DNA from: Bacteroides sp. | Lineage (GTDB): Bacteria; Bacteroidota; Bacteroidia; Bacteroidales; Muribaculaceae | DNA: 64,000 bases | Assembly (NCBI GenBank): GCA_014802445.1 | Contig: JAAVCF010000022.1 | Span: 1-64,000, forward strand | Direction of reading: 5' to 3' | Position numbers and translations under genes: made by a program | In this document: piece by piece, positions 50,676-59,548 of the stretch | Position numbering within the stretch: position 1 is the stretch's first letter | Layout: the number at the start of each line of letters is the position of its first letter | Notes under the pieces: model-generated | The model's database searches: none | Told to the model about the DNA's origin: nothing | The model's input: the letters and a program-made list of their open reading frames with translations, nothing else

Positions 50676-53600
50676 TTACTTGACGAGGATTTTGCGGCCG
50701 CGGGCTATGTAGAAGCCGGCGGGGAGGCGGGAGATGTCGGCTTGGTCGGCATTGCGGAGCACGAGGGTTCCGGTCAGCGAGTAGACGTCGCAACGGGCGG
50801 AGGTGGCCGTGATGGCGCTGATGCCCGAGGTGCCGACGGATATTTCAGCTTTGCCCACCATGCCTTCATAGTCGGCGGTGGCGGTGAGGGTGGCTATGCC
50901 TTCGGCTGTGAGCGAGATGTCAAACTCTCCGTAGCCGCAGGGGGTGACGGTGCACACCGCCGGGTCAGAGCTTTCCAGGGTGTATTCAATCATCATGCGG
51001 TTGCCGGCCTTGAGGGTGGTGAGGGCGGCGAGGTCAATTGTGGCTGAGCCTTCCTCGAGCGTGAAGCCGGAAAGATGAATCTCCGGCGCCTCATAGCAGC
51101 AGAAAGTCACCATGGAGGGGAACCAGTAGTACTCAGAAAGCTTGACGCTGCGCTCGGGAATAATCCGGCCGTCGGCGGGGTCAGCGCGATACACGTGGTT
51201 TTGAGTGTAGTGGCTGCCATAGCCTTTCTCCACGGTCGTGAGCACAATCTCATCGGTGAGAGGGTCAACGGCAATACCCTTGCCGTAGAGACATTCACCC
51301 TCAGGCAGGGTGATGAAGTCAGGGATGAACTCGCCGTTGTCGAGGTCAAGACGAGCCACTGCGGAAGCGTTGGAGGCGGTGGCGTAGTACACCACATTCT
51401 CACGATTGTCAACTGCCAGCGGGGCGGGGAACCATGTGGTCCACACGTTGGCGATGCATGTGCGGCCCTCGTAGGTGCCCGGGTCAATCTCCACGCGTGA
51501 GGCCTCGAGGGTCTCGGGGTCAATCTTCATAAACTGGCTGCCGGTGTCGAGCGTGGCTGCATAGAGGCTGCCGTCGGGAGTGACGAAGCAGCACACGGCG
51601 GCTCCGGCATTAATGTCGGTAATCTTGTCGGTGGCAGGGTCAATGGCCATGAGTTGCCAGTCCTTGGCGGTTACGAACACCCGGCCGCGATAGCGCAGCA
51701 TGTCGCCATAGGCCAGAGTGATGCTCTGTGTGTCAGAGAAAGGCTCGCCGGCGGTCATCGAGGCAAGGTCAATGGGATAGATGCCTTTTGAGGTGGTGAG
51801 ATAGCCCTTCTGAGCTGTGGCGCCGCAGAATGCGCGTCCCTGCTCGCTGTTGGTAGCCGGCGAGAAGGCGTTGACATAGGTGAGTGAGGCGGCATCAAGC
51901 TGCGTGAGAACATTACCCTCCACGCCGCCGAGATTTTTGCCGCTCTGCTTGCTGACAGCATAGAGTTTATCGGCAAAGCGGGTGGCGCAGGTGCCGGTGA
52001 TGCCCAGCGACTTGTTGGGGTTGACATCGATAAACGCGTCATACCAGGCCGTGTTGTCAACGCTCAGATGGGTGAACGACGCCATGTCGTGGCCAAACCA
52101 CCCCTCGTTATAAATGAGCATGCCGCTTGACAGCGAGCCTGGCTCGGGGCGCTCCACGGTGAACGTGACGGTGATTTCATCCATCGGTGCGGTGAGGTTG
52201 TCCTTGTCCGTAGTGACAATGTATCCGGCCGGGATGGTGATGGTGTAGGTGCCGTCGGCAAGGTTGGCGCCCCCTTTCACGGCCAGCATCACACTCTTGC
52301 TTGACACCGAGCCTGCGAGCTCCAGGCTCACGCCGTTGCCGCTGAGCATGGGAGTGCCGCTTTCGGCATTGATGCTCACCTTCTTGGTAGCGCTCTCCAC
52401 GTCGATGGTAAGCTTGGTGAAGAGCTCAATTGTGGCGCCCTGCGTGGGGGTGGTGGTGAAGGAGAAGCGCTGAGGCTGCTTGACGGTGTAGGTGGTGGTG
52501 AAGGGCTTGGCATTGACAATTTCGAGGCCTGAGGTGGTCACGCCCGAGAGTGCCCCGGCGGGGATGGTGAGGGTCCACTCGCCCGTGCCGGGCTGAGCCT
52601 CGGGGACGAAGGTCACCCCGGTGGCGGTGTCGGTGCCGCGGAGGGCTATGGTGGAGACACCGTCAGAGAGAGTGGCCTGCGAAGCCGCTCCGGCAAGAGT
52701 GATGGAGGCCATCACGTCGGTGGGGGCGACGGTGATTTCCGCAATCTCCTGCAGCACGGTGCCGGAGGCGGGGGTGATGCTGCATGTGAAATTCAGCGCC
52801 GGGTCAATGGTGAAGTGGGTCACGATTTCCGGATTGGTGGCCGAGGGGTCGGCCTCGGCGGCAAAGGTGCCCTCGGGGATGGTGAGGGTGTAGAGTCCGG
52901 GAGTGCGCAGGATGATGCTGCCGGAGGGAATCCCTTCGCCCTCGGCAAAGCCGGCGGTGATGGTGTTGTCCTTTGACAGCTGGGCGCCATAGCCGTGATA
53001 AACCTCCGTGTCGCCCTGACGCTGCAGGGTGACGGCAGAGATGTCAAACGGCCATCTCACCCCGTTCTCAGGGAGGTCAGTGAAGGTGATGCTGAAAAGG
53101 TCAAGCTCGCCCACCGTGGCGCCGTCGGCCGGCACGGTCACGAAGCTGCCTATGCTCGGCTTGGCGGGCCCCTCGCCGGCATTGCTGCCGTCGACGGTGT
53201 AAGTGGCCGTGATGGTGGCGTTGCAGATGTCAGGCTTGTTGAGCTGGATGAATGTGGCTTCAGGCACTGTCAGGGTGTAGACACCTGCCTCAGTGATGGT
53301 TTTCTCAACGCCGTCCGAGCCGAAAAACATGGTGCAGAAAGCCTCGTCATAATCCTGCTCGGTTCTGACCACGGTGAATGTGGAGCCGCTTTCGGCCCGG
53401 AGGGTGATGCCGGAGGTGTCGAAGCGTCCCAGGCCGCGCCATCCCAGATCATAGAATCTGAGAGTGATTGATTCAATCTCGCTCACCGAGCCCTGCTCGG
53501 GGCTGAGGGAGACTTTGCCGATGGTGCCTGAGGTGAATGACTGGGCCGAGGCCGAGAGCCATGCCAGGCACAACAATAATAATCCTAATGCTTTTTTCAT
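50676..53600 (-). CDS. Secreted Ig-like-repeat + DUF5074-like beta-propeller protein (BtuG-like) with Por/T9SS-type tail
   Basis: Signal peptide MKKALGLLLLCLAWLSASAQS; four N-terminal P..G.T/SV repeats; propeller region MLIYNEGWFGHDMASFTHL...; C-term CDVYSLTGTLVLRNADQADISRLPAGFYIARGRKILVK; riboswitch upstream. Confidence 0.8.
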   Translation of the reverse strand: MKKALGLLLLCLAWLSASAQSFTSGTIGKVSLSPEQGSVSEIESITLRFYDLGWRGLGRFDTSGITLRAESGSTFTVVRTEQDYDEAFCTMFFGSDGVEKTITEAGVYTLTVPEATFIQLNKPDICNATITATYTVDGSNAGEGPAKPSIGSFVTVPADGATVGELDLFSITFTDLPENGVRWPFDISAVTLQRQGDTEVYHGYGAQLSKDNTITAGFAEGEGIPSGSIILRTPGLYTLTIPEGTFAAEADPSATNPEIVTHFTIDPALNFTCSITPASGTVLQEIAEITVAPTDVMASITLAGAASQATLSDGVSTIALRGTDTATGVTFVPEAQPGTGEWTLTIPAGALSGVTTSGLEIVNAKPFTTTYTVKQPQRFSFTTTPTQGATIELFTKLTIDVESATKKVSINAESGTPMLSGNGVSLELAGSVSSKSVMLAVKGGANLADGTYTITIPAGYIVTTDKDNLTAPMDEITVTFTVERPEPGSLSSGMLIYNEGWFGHDMASFTHLSVDNTAWYDAFIDVNPNKSLGITGTCATRFADKLYAVSKQSGKNLGGVEGNVLTQLDAASLTYVNAFSPATNSEQGRAFCGATAQKGYLTTSKGIYPIDLASMTAGEPFSDTQSITLAYGDMLRYRGRVFVTAKDWQLMAIDPATDKITDINAGAAVCCFVTPDGSLYAATLDTGSQFMKIDPETLEASRVEIDPGTYEGRTCIANVWTTWFPAPLAVDNRENVVYYATASNASAVARLDLDNGEFIPDFITLPEGECLYGKGIAVDPLTDEIVLTTVEKGYGSHYTQNHVYRADPADGRIIPERSVKLSEYYWFPSMVTFCCYEAPEIHLSGFTLEEGSATIDLAALTTLKAGNRMMIEYTLESSDPAVCTVTPCGYGEFDISLTAEGIATLTATADYEGMVGKAEISVGTSGISAITATSARCDVYSLTGTLVLRNADQADISRLPAGFYIARGRKILVK

Positions 53601-53613
53601 ACCTATATATAAA

Positions 53614-53664
53614 TAAAAAAACTCGCAGTCCGCAGGATGGCCGGAGCCGTCCGAAGGCTGTGAG
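53614..53664 (-). terminator. Candidate riboswitch expression-platform terminator
   Basis: Minus strand ctcacagccttcgg...cctgcggactgcgag hairpin followed by TTTTTTTATTT, 14 nt before the ATG. Confidence 0.55.
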
Positions 53665-53799
53665 AAAACACATAGGCACGCTGCATCATCGGCGCTCGGG
53701 CCGCATCGATGAGTAACCTCCCGGATGCGGAGTGGGGTGCCGCAGGCGGGTAATGAGAGTGCGAGCCACAGCTGTCTTCCCAGTGAGCCGTGATTCGGT

Positions 53800-54050
53800 G
53801 CATGCAGGCAGGTTTTCTGACTTGGCTCCTTTCATCAAGCCGCCTTCCCACACAGTTCAAGCCTGTGAAGTGACATTGTGGCGTGACTACTCCTGCGGAG
53901 CCTTACAGCAGCGGGTCTGTCCGGGATTCTCACCCGGTTCCCTGGCCTCCGCGAACAATATTCGCGGACGCCGGCGCTAAATGCGCCTCTCCTGCAACAC
54001 CGATATTCCCCTATGCCGCCTCTCCTGGCCAGCGGGAAACATCGGCGGCA
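53800..54050 (-). promoter_or_regulatory. Cobalamin (B12) riboswitch
   Basis: Minus strand ggaaccgggtgagaatcccggacagacccgctgctgtaaggctcc...gccaagtcagaaaacctgcctgcatgc (B12 box). Confidence 0.95.
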
Positions 54051-54204
54051 AAGGTAAGCAAATTTTTCAAATCAAGCTTTGCGTGACAAAACTTTTCTGA
54101 GATGCTGTTGCTAAACATATATTTTAATGTGGCGGGATGTGATGGGAGGTTGGCGGGATTTTGTTAATTTTGCGGATGAAGCAAAAATAAGTTACGTTAC
54201 TTTA

Positions 54205-54987
54205 ATGGCTAAGATTTTAACTAAGGAACATTTTTCCGAACATGTGGTCAAGCTCGTTGTCGAGGCGCCGCTGATTGCGCGCTCGCGCCGCCCGGGCCAC
54301 TTTGTAATAGTCAGAGCCACAGAGGGGGGCGAGCGCATTCCGCTCACCATTGCCGATGCCGACGTTAAGGCCGGCACGGTCACTCTGGTGGTTCAGGAAG
54401 TGGGTGAGTCAACCCGCAAGATTTGTGCTCTCGAACCCGGCGAGGAGCTGATTGACATTGTGGGCCCGCTGGGACAGGCCACCCACATTGAGCGCGTGGG
54501 CACCGTGGTGTGCTGCGGCGGCGGTGTGGGCGTGGCGCCTCTGCTGCCAATCATCAAGGCCATGAAGCAGGCCGGCAACAGAGTGATAAGCGTGCTTGCC
54601 GCCCGCACGGCTGACCTTGTGATTCTTGAGGACGAGGTGGCCCCCTGGAGCGACGAGGTCATTGTGATGACCGACGATGGCTCGCGCGGACGCAAGGGCC
54701 TGGTAACCGCCGGAGTGGAGGAGGTTATCAAGCGCGAAAAGGTGGATCAGGTGGTGACCATCGGTCCTGCCGTGATGATGAAATTCGTGGCTGAGTTGAC
54801 CCGCCGTTACAATGTGCCCACCATGTGCTCGCTCAACACCATTATGGTTGACGGCACGGGAATGTGCGGCGCTTGCCGTGTGAGCGTTGACGGACGCACC
54901 CGTTTTGTGTGTATCGAAGGGCCGGAGTTTGACGCTCACAAGGTTGACTTCGATGAAATGATGACCCGATTAAGATCCTTTAAGTGA
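54205..54987 (+). CDS. Sulfide dehydrogenase/NfnA-like FAD/NAD-binding subunit
   Basis: FCEHVV-type FNR-like domain, CCGGGVGVAPLLPIIKAMK, MCGACRVSVDGRTRFVCIEGPEFDAHKVDFD. Confidence 0.88.
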   Translation: MAKILTKEHFSEHVVKLVVEAPLIARSRRPGHFVIVRATEGGERIPLTIADADVKAGTVTLVVQEVGESTRKICALEPGEELIDIVGPLGQATHIERVGTVVCCGGGVGVAPLLPIIKAMKQAGNRVISVLAARTADLVILEDEVAPWSDEVIVMTDDGSRGRKGLVTAGVEEVIKREKVDQVVTIGPAVMMKFVAELTRRYNVPTMCSLNTIMVDGTGMCGACRVSVDGRTRFVCIEGPEFDAHKVDFDEMMTRLRSFK

Positions 54988-56459
54988 TGATGGAAAAGAA
55001 AACGTTGGCGCCTCGTGACGCTGAATGGCGCGAGGAGCTGCGCGCCGCAATGCCGGCCAAGGAGCGCATGGCGCTTCCCCGCGTGAAGATGCGTGAGCTC
55101 GACCCTGCCGACCGTATAGCGCAGCCCACCGCCGAGGTCAATATGGGCCTTACTCCCGAGCAGGCTGTGGCTGAGGCCACTCGCTGTCTTGACTGCCCTT
55201 CACCCCGCTGTGTGACGGGTTGCCCCGTGTCAATTGACATTCCCGGATTCATCAAGAATATCCAGCGCGGCGACGTGGCCGAGGCTGTGAAGGTGCTCCG
55301 CGCCACCAGTGCTCTTCCCGCCGTCTGTGGCCGCGTGTGTCCCCAGGAAAAGCAGTGTGAGTCAAAGTGTATCTACCATGCGAGCAAGCGCGAGCCTGTG
55401 GCCATCGGCTATCTGGAGCGCTTTGCCGCTGACTCCGCGCTTGACACCGAGGCTCTGCCGCCCGCTCCCGCCGTTGCTCCCGTGGGGGCTGTGAAGGTGG
55501 CAGTAATCGGTTCGGGACCTGCCGGACTCTCATTTGCCGGCGACATGGCCGCCCGAGGCTATGCCGTGACGGTGTTTGAGGCGCTGCATGAAATCGGCGG
55601 AGTGCTGAAATACGGCATCCCCGAGTTCCGCCTGCCCAATGCCATTGTCGACGCCGAGATTGCGGCCCTCAAGGCCCGCGGAGTGGAGTTTGTCAAGGAT
55701 GTGGTGGTGGGTAAAACCGTCACTCTCGATGACCTTGAGGAGCTTGGCTTCAAGGGGGTGTTTGTGGGGTCCGGCGCAGGCCTGCCCCGCTTTATGGGCA
55801 TTCCCGGCGAGAATCTGGTGGGTGTGATGTCGTGCAACGAGTATCTCACCCGCATCAACCTCATGGGTGCCGGTCGTGAGGGCTTTGACACTCCGGTGAT
55901 GCGCGGCAAGCGCGTGGCGGTGATTGGTGGCGGCAACACGGCTATGGACGCCGTGCGCACAGCCCGCCGCATGGGTGCCGAGGAGGCCATCGTGGTTTAT
56001 CGCCGCAGCATCGAGGAGATGCCGGCGCGCGTTGAGGAGGTGCACCACGCCCGTCAGGAGGGTGTGACCTTCATGACGCTCCACAATCCTCTGGAATATC
56101 TGGCCGACGAGAACGGCCGCGTGAAGGCCATGAAGCTCCAGCGCATGGAGCTGGGCGAGCCTGACGAGAGCGGGCGCCGCAGCCCGGTGCCCGTGGAGGG
56201 CGCTGTGGAGGAGGTGCCTGTAGATTTGGTTATCGTGTCGGTGGGCGTGTCGCCTAACCCACTGGTGCCCAACTCTGTCAAGGGCCTGGATGTGAGCCGA
56301 CGCGGCACCATCGTGGTCAATGAGGAGACCATGCAGTCATCCATCCCCACCCTCTTTGCCGGCGGCGACATTGTGCGCGGCGGTGCCACGGTGATTCTCG
56401 CCATGGGCGACGGCCGCCGTGCTGCCGGAGCAATGGACCGCACTCTGCGCGGCGAATAA
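54984..56459 (+). CDS. NADPH-dependent glutamate synthase/NfnB-like flavoprotein
   Basis: ATRCLDCPSPRCVTGCPVSIDIPGFI, VIGSGPAGLSFAGDMAARGYAVTVFEAL, VIGGGNTAMDAVRTARRMG. Confidence 0.92.
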   Translation: MMMEKKTLAPRDAEWREELRAAMPAKERMALPRVKMRELDPADRIAQPTAEVNMGLTPEQAVAEATRCLDCPSPRCVTGCPVSIDIPGFIKNIQRGDVAEAVKVLRATSALPAVCGRVCPQEKQCESKCIYHASKREPVAIGYLERFAADSALDTEALPPAPAVAPVGAVKVAVIGSGPAGLSFAGDMAARGYAVTVFEALHEIGGVLKYGIPEFRLPNAIVDAEIAALKARGVEFVKDVVVGKTVTLDDLEELGFKGVFVGSGAGLPRFMGIPGENLVGVMSCNEYLTRINLMGAGREGFDTPVMRGKRVAVIGGGNTAMDAVRTARRMGAEEAIVVYRRSIEEMPARVEEVHHARQEGVTFMTLHNPLEYLADENGRVKAMKLQRMELGEPDESGRRSPVPVEGAVEEVPVDLVIVSVGVSPNPLVPNSVKGLDVSRRGTIVVNEETMQSSIPTLFAGGDIVRGGATVILAMGDGRRAAGAMDRTLRGE

Positions 56460-56491
56460 GAATCTTGTTAAACATTATGAACCAATCGTAT

Positions 56492-57700
56492 ATGAAAAAA
56501 TATATCATCCCTCTGGCCGCTCTGGCCGCTTTATCAGCTCAGGCCGCCGACCCCAACGATGGGGTGGTGGTGCCTGATTCCACCGGTTTCACTTTCACTG
56601 ATGTCACTCTGGTGCCCACAGGTTCGGTCAAGGACCAGAACAAGAGCGGCACATGCTGGTGCTTCGCCACCACCTCATTCATGGAGGATGAAATTCGCCG
56701 CAAGACCGGCCGCGAAGTTGACCTCAGCGAGATGTTCACCGTGCGCCACTGCTATGCCGACAAGGCTGACCGCTATGTGCGCATGTATGGCGAGGCCAAC
56801 TTCGGCGCCGGCGGCTCGGCTGTGGATGTCAACTATGTGTGGGACCGCTACGGCATGATGCCTGAGGAGGCGTATGCCGGTCTGAACTATGGCGAGCCCA
56901 AGCATGACCATTATGAGCTTGACGCGGCGCTCACCGCTTATGTGAAAGCAATATCCTCAAAGCCCGGCAAGAAAATCTCCACCGCTTGGCGCAAGGGCCT
57001 CGAAGGGGTGCTGGACGCTTACATGGGCCCTGTGCCTGAAACGTTCACCTATCAGGGCAAAACCTACACTCCCCGCTCATTTGCCGACGCTATGGGCCTG
57101 GACATGAACGACTATGTGGCTCTCACTTCGTTCACTCACCATCCCTTCTACAAGCCTTTCGTGCTTGAGGTGGCCGACAACTGGCTCTGGGCACCTTATT
57201 ATAATGTGCCTCTCGACGAGCTGAAAGCCACCGTTGACAATGCTCTCAAAAAGGGCTATTCAGTGGTGTGGGCGGCCGACGTGAGCGAGGGCGGCTTCAA
57301 GTGGCGCGAGGGTTATGCCCTGATGCCCAAGGAGAAGGATCAGGCCGACATGGACGGCACCGAACTCTCGCGCTGGGTGCAGCTCAGTGACAATGACCGT
57401 GACAAGGCCCAGTTTGACATCCACGGTCCCGTGCCTGAAATCGAGGTGACCCCCGAGCTGCGTCAGGAGATGTTTGACCGTCAGGAAACCACTGATGACC
57501 ATGGCATGGTGATTGTGGGCATCGCCACTGACCAGGAGGGCAACCGTTATTATAAGGTAAAGAACTCTTGGGACACCAACCAGCTCTATAACGGCTACTT
57601 CTACGTGTCAGAGCCTTACTTCCTTGCCAAGACTCTCAGCATCATGCTCAACAAGGAGGCCATCCCCGCAGCCACAGCCAAGGCGCTGTCGCTCAAGTGA
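56492..57700 (+). CDS. C1-family peptidase (bleomycin-hydrolase/aminopeptidase C-like)
   Basis: SVKDQNKSGTCWCFATTSFMEDEIRR, DDHGMVIVGIATDQEGNRYYKVKNSWDTN. Confidence 0.92.
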   Translation: MKKYIIPLAALAALSAQAADPNDGVVVPDSTGFTFTDVTLVPTGSVKDQNKSGTCWCFATTSFMEDEIRRKTGREVDLSEMFTVRHCYADKADRYVRMYGEANFGAGGSAVDVNYVWDRYGMMPEEAYAGLNYGEPKHDHYELDAALTAYVKAISSKPGKKISTAWRKGLEGVLDAYMGPVPETFTYQGKTYTPRSFADAMGLDMNDYVALTSFTHHPFYKPFVLEVADNWLWAPYYNVPLDELKATVDNALKKGYSVVWAADVSEGGFKWREGYALMPKEKDQADMDGTELSRWVQLSDNDRDKAQFDIHGPVPEIEVTPELRQEMFDRQETTDDHGMVIVGIATDQEGNRYYKVKNSWDTNQLYNGYFYVSEPYFLAKTLSIMLNKEAIPAATAKALSLK

Positions 57701-57721
57701 CGGCTCTCCATCCATCGCATC

Positions 57722-57747
57722 AAAGCCCGCCCTCCCCGGCGGGCTTT
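57722..57747 (+). terminator. Rho-independent terminator
   Basis: aaagcccgccctccccggcgggctttt. Confidence 0.85.
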
Positions 57748-57830
57748 TCTGATTTCCGGCGGCGGTGAACAAACGGCGGCGGGAGTGTGTTCTTCTGTTA
57801 AAGAATGTTGAACACTTATGCTTCTAATAA

Positions 57831-59531
57831 ATGTGGTTTGTTAATGCTTTCCGTGAAGCTCCGGCTCTGGCCGTTTTTCTGACCATCGGACTCGGCTTTC
57901 TCCTTGGCCGCCTGAAATATAAAGGATTCTCACTCGGCACTGTCACTTCGGTGCTCATTGTCGGCGTGCTCGTAGGCCAGATGGATATCAACGTGGGCGG
58001 TCCGCTTAAAAGCGTGTCGTTCATGCTCTTCCTGTTTTGTATAGGCTACAGTGTGGGCCCCCAGTTTTTCCGCTCGCTCAAGGGCGACGGACTCAAGGAA
58101 GTGGGCTTCGCCGTGGTGATGTGCCTGATGATTCTCGGTGTGTCGTGGGTGGTGGCCCTGTGGCTCGGCCTTGACCCCGGACAGGCGGCGGGCATGATGG
58201 CCGGTGCATCCACGGCTTCCCCGGTGGTGGGCGCGGCTGAGGACACTGTGGCCAATCTGGCGGCCTCGCCCGACAGGGTGAAGCAGATGGTGGATGCCAT
58301 TCCGGTGTGTTATGCAATGACTTACGTGTTCGGCACCATCGGCGCCGTGTGGCTCATAGGCTATGTTGGCCCGGCCATGATGGGCGGTCTCGACAAGGTG
58401 AAGCAGCTCACCCGCAAGTATGAGCAGGAACACACCTCGAGCTCTATCTCTGACAATCCCGCTTTCTTCAACGCCGCCCGGCCCGTGGCGTTCCGCGCCT
58501 TTGTGGCCGACGGTCCCTGGATGGACTCGCCGCGCTCGGTGGCTGATATAGAGGGCCGTTACTCCTCGCTTGGGCGCCGCATGAAGGTGGAGCGCATCAA
58601 GGATGCCGCAGGCTCGGTTACTGACAATCCGGCGCCTGACGCTGTGGTGGAGCAGGGGATGACGGTGGTTATCTCCGGACGCCGCGAGGCCATCGTGGCC
58701 GACAATTCGTGGCTCGGTCACGAGGTAGCCGATGTGGAACTCCTCACCTTCCCGGTAGAGGATGTCCCGGTCACCGTGGCCCGTCACACTCCCGAAATGA
58801 CTGTTGCCGAGTTGCTTAAACAAGACTGGATGCACGGTGTGGAGGTTAAGAGCCTGCGCCGCGACGGCAAGGTCATTGCCGCTGACGCTGATGCCACAGT
58901 GCGCCCTGCCGATGTTGTCGAGCTTGTGGGCGGCAAGCGTGAGCTTAGCCTTGCTGCCGAGAAGCTGGGCTATGCCGATGTGCCGTCGCTGGCCACTGAC
59001 TTTGTGTTCGTGGGTTTCGGAGTGCTCATTGGCGGCCTGCTGGGCATGCTTGCCTTCAAGGTGGGCAATGTGTCGGTGAGCCTCGGCACGAGTGGCGGCG
59101 CCCTCATCTCGGGCCTCATTCTGGGCTGGCTGCGCTCGCGTCGCCCCGTCTACGGTGCCATCCCCAAGGCTTCGCTCTGGGTGTTTAACAATCTGGGCCT
59201 TAACATGTATATCGCCGTCATCGGCATCGCCTCGGGCCCGTCGTTTGTCAGCTCGTTTGAGGCTGTGGGACCCAAGATTTTCCTGGCCGGCATTATCGTC
59301 ACGGTGGTGCCTCTGTTCATAGGCCTGATTCTGGCCCACAAGGTGTTTAAGTTCCACCCCGCCATTGCCTTGGGCTGCTGCGCGGGTGCGCGCAAAACCA
59401 CCGCCGGCCTCGGTGCCGTTCAGGAGCGCCTCGGAAGCACGGTGCCCGCCGTGGGCTACACCATCACCTACGCCGTCTCAAACACTCTGCTAATCATCTT
59501 CGGCATCCTCCTCGTGATGCTTCTTGCCTGA
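57831..59531 (+). CDS. AspT/YidE/YbjL-family transporter with TrkA_C domains
   Basis: 566 aa, duplicated membrane domain flanking two RCK-C-like domains; GCCAGARKTTAGLGAVQERLGSTVPAVGYTITYAVSN. Confidence 0.9.
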   Translation: MWFVNAFREAPALAVFLTIGLGFLLGRLKYKGFSLGTVTSVLIVGVLVGQMDINVGGPLKSVSFMLFLFCIGYSVGPQFFRSLKGDGLKEVGFAVVMCLMILGVSWVVALWLGLDPGQAAGMMAGASTASPVVGAAEDTVANLAASPDRVKQMVDAIPVCYAMTYVFGTIGAVWLIGYVGPAMMGGLDKVKQLTRKYEQEHTSSSISDNPAFFNAARPVAFRAFVADGPWMDSPRSVADIEGRYSSLGRRMKVERIKDAAGSVTDNPAPDAVVEQGMTVVISGRREAIVADNSWLGHEVADVELLTFPVEDVPVTVARHTPEMTVAELLKQDWMHGVEVKSLRRDGKVIAADADATVRPADVVELVGGKRELSLAAEKLGYADVPSLATDFVFVGFGVLIGGLLGMLAFKVGNVSVSLGTSGGALISGLILGWLRSRRPVYGAIPKASLWVFNNLGLNMYIAVIGIASGPSFVSSFEAVGPKIFLAGIIVTVVPLFIGLILAHKVFKFHPAIALGCCAGARKTTAGLGAVQERLGSTVPAVGYTITYAVSNTLLIIFGILLVMLLA

Positions 59532-59548
59532 CTAATAACGGATTCACT

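Noticed and set aside
57930-59357. 475-aa antisense ORF opposite the AspT/YidE-like transporter
   Set aside because: Shadow ORF, His-rich with no domain features; the sense frame is a clear transporter.
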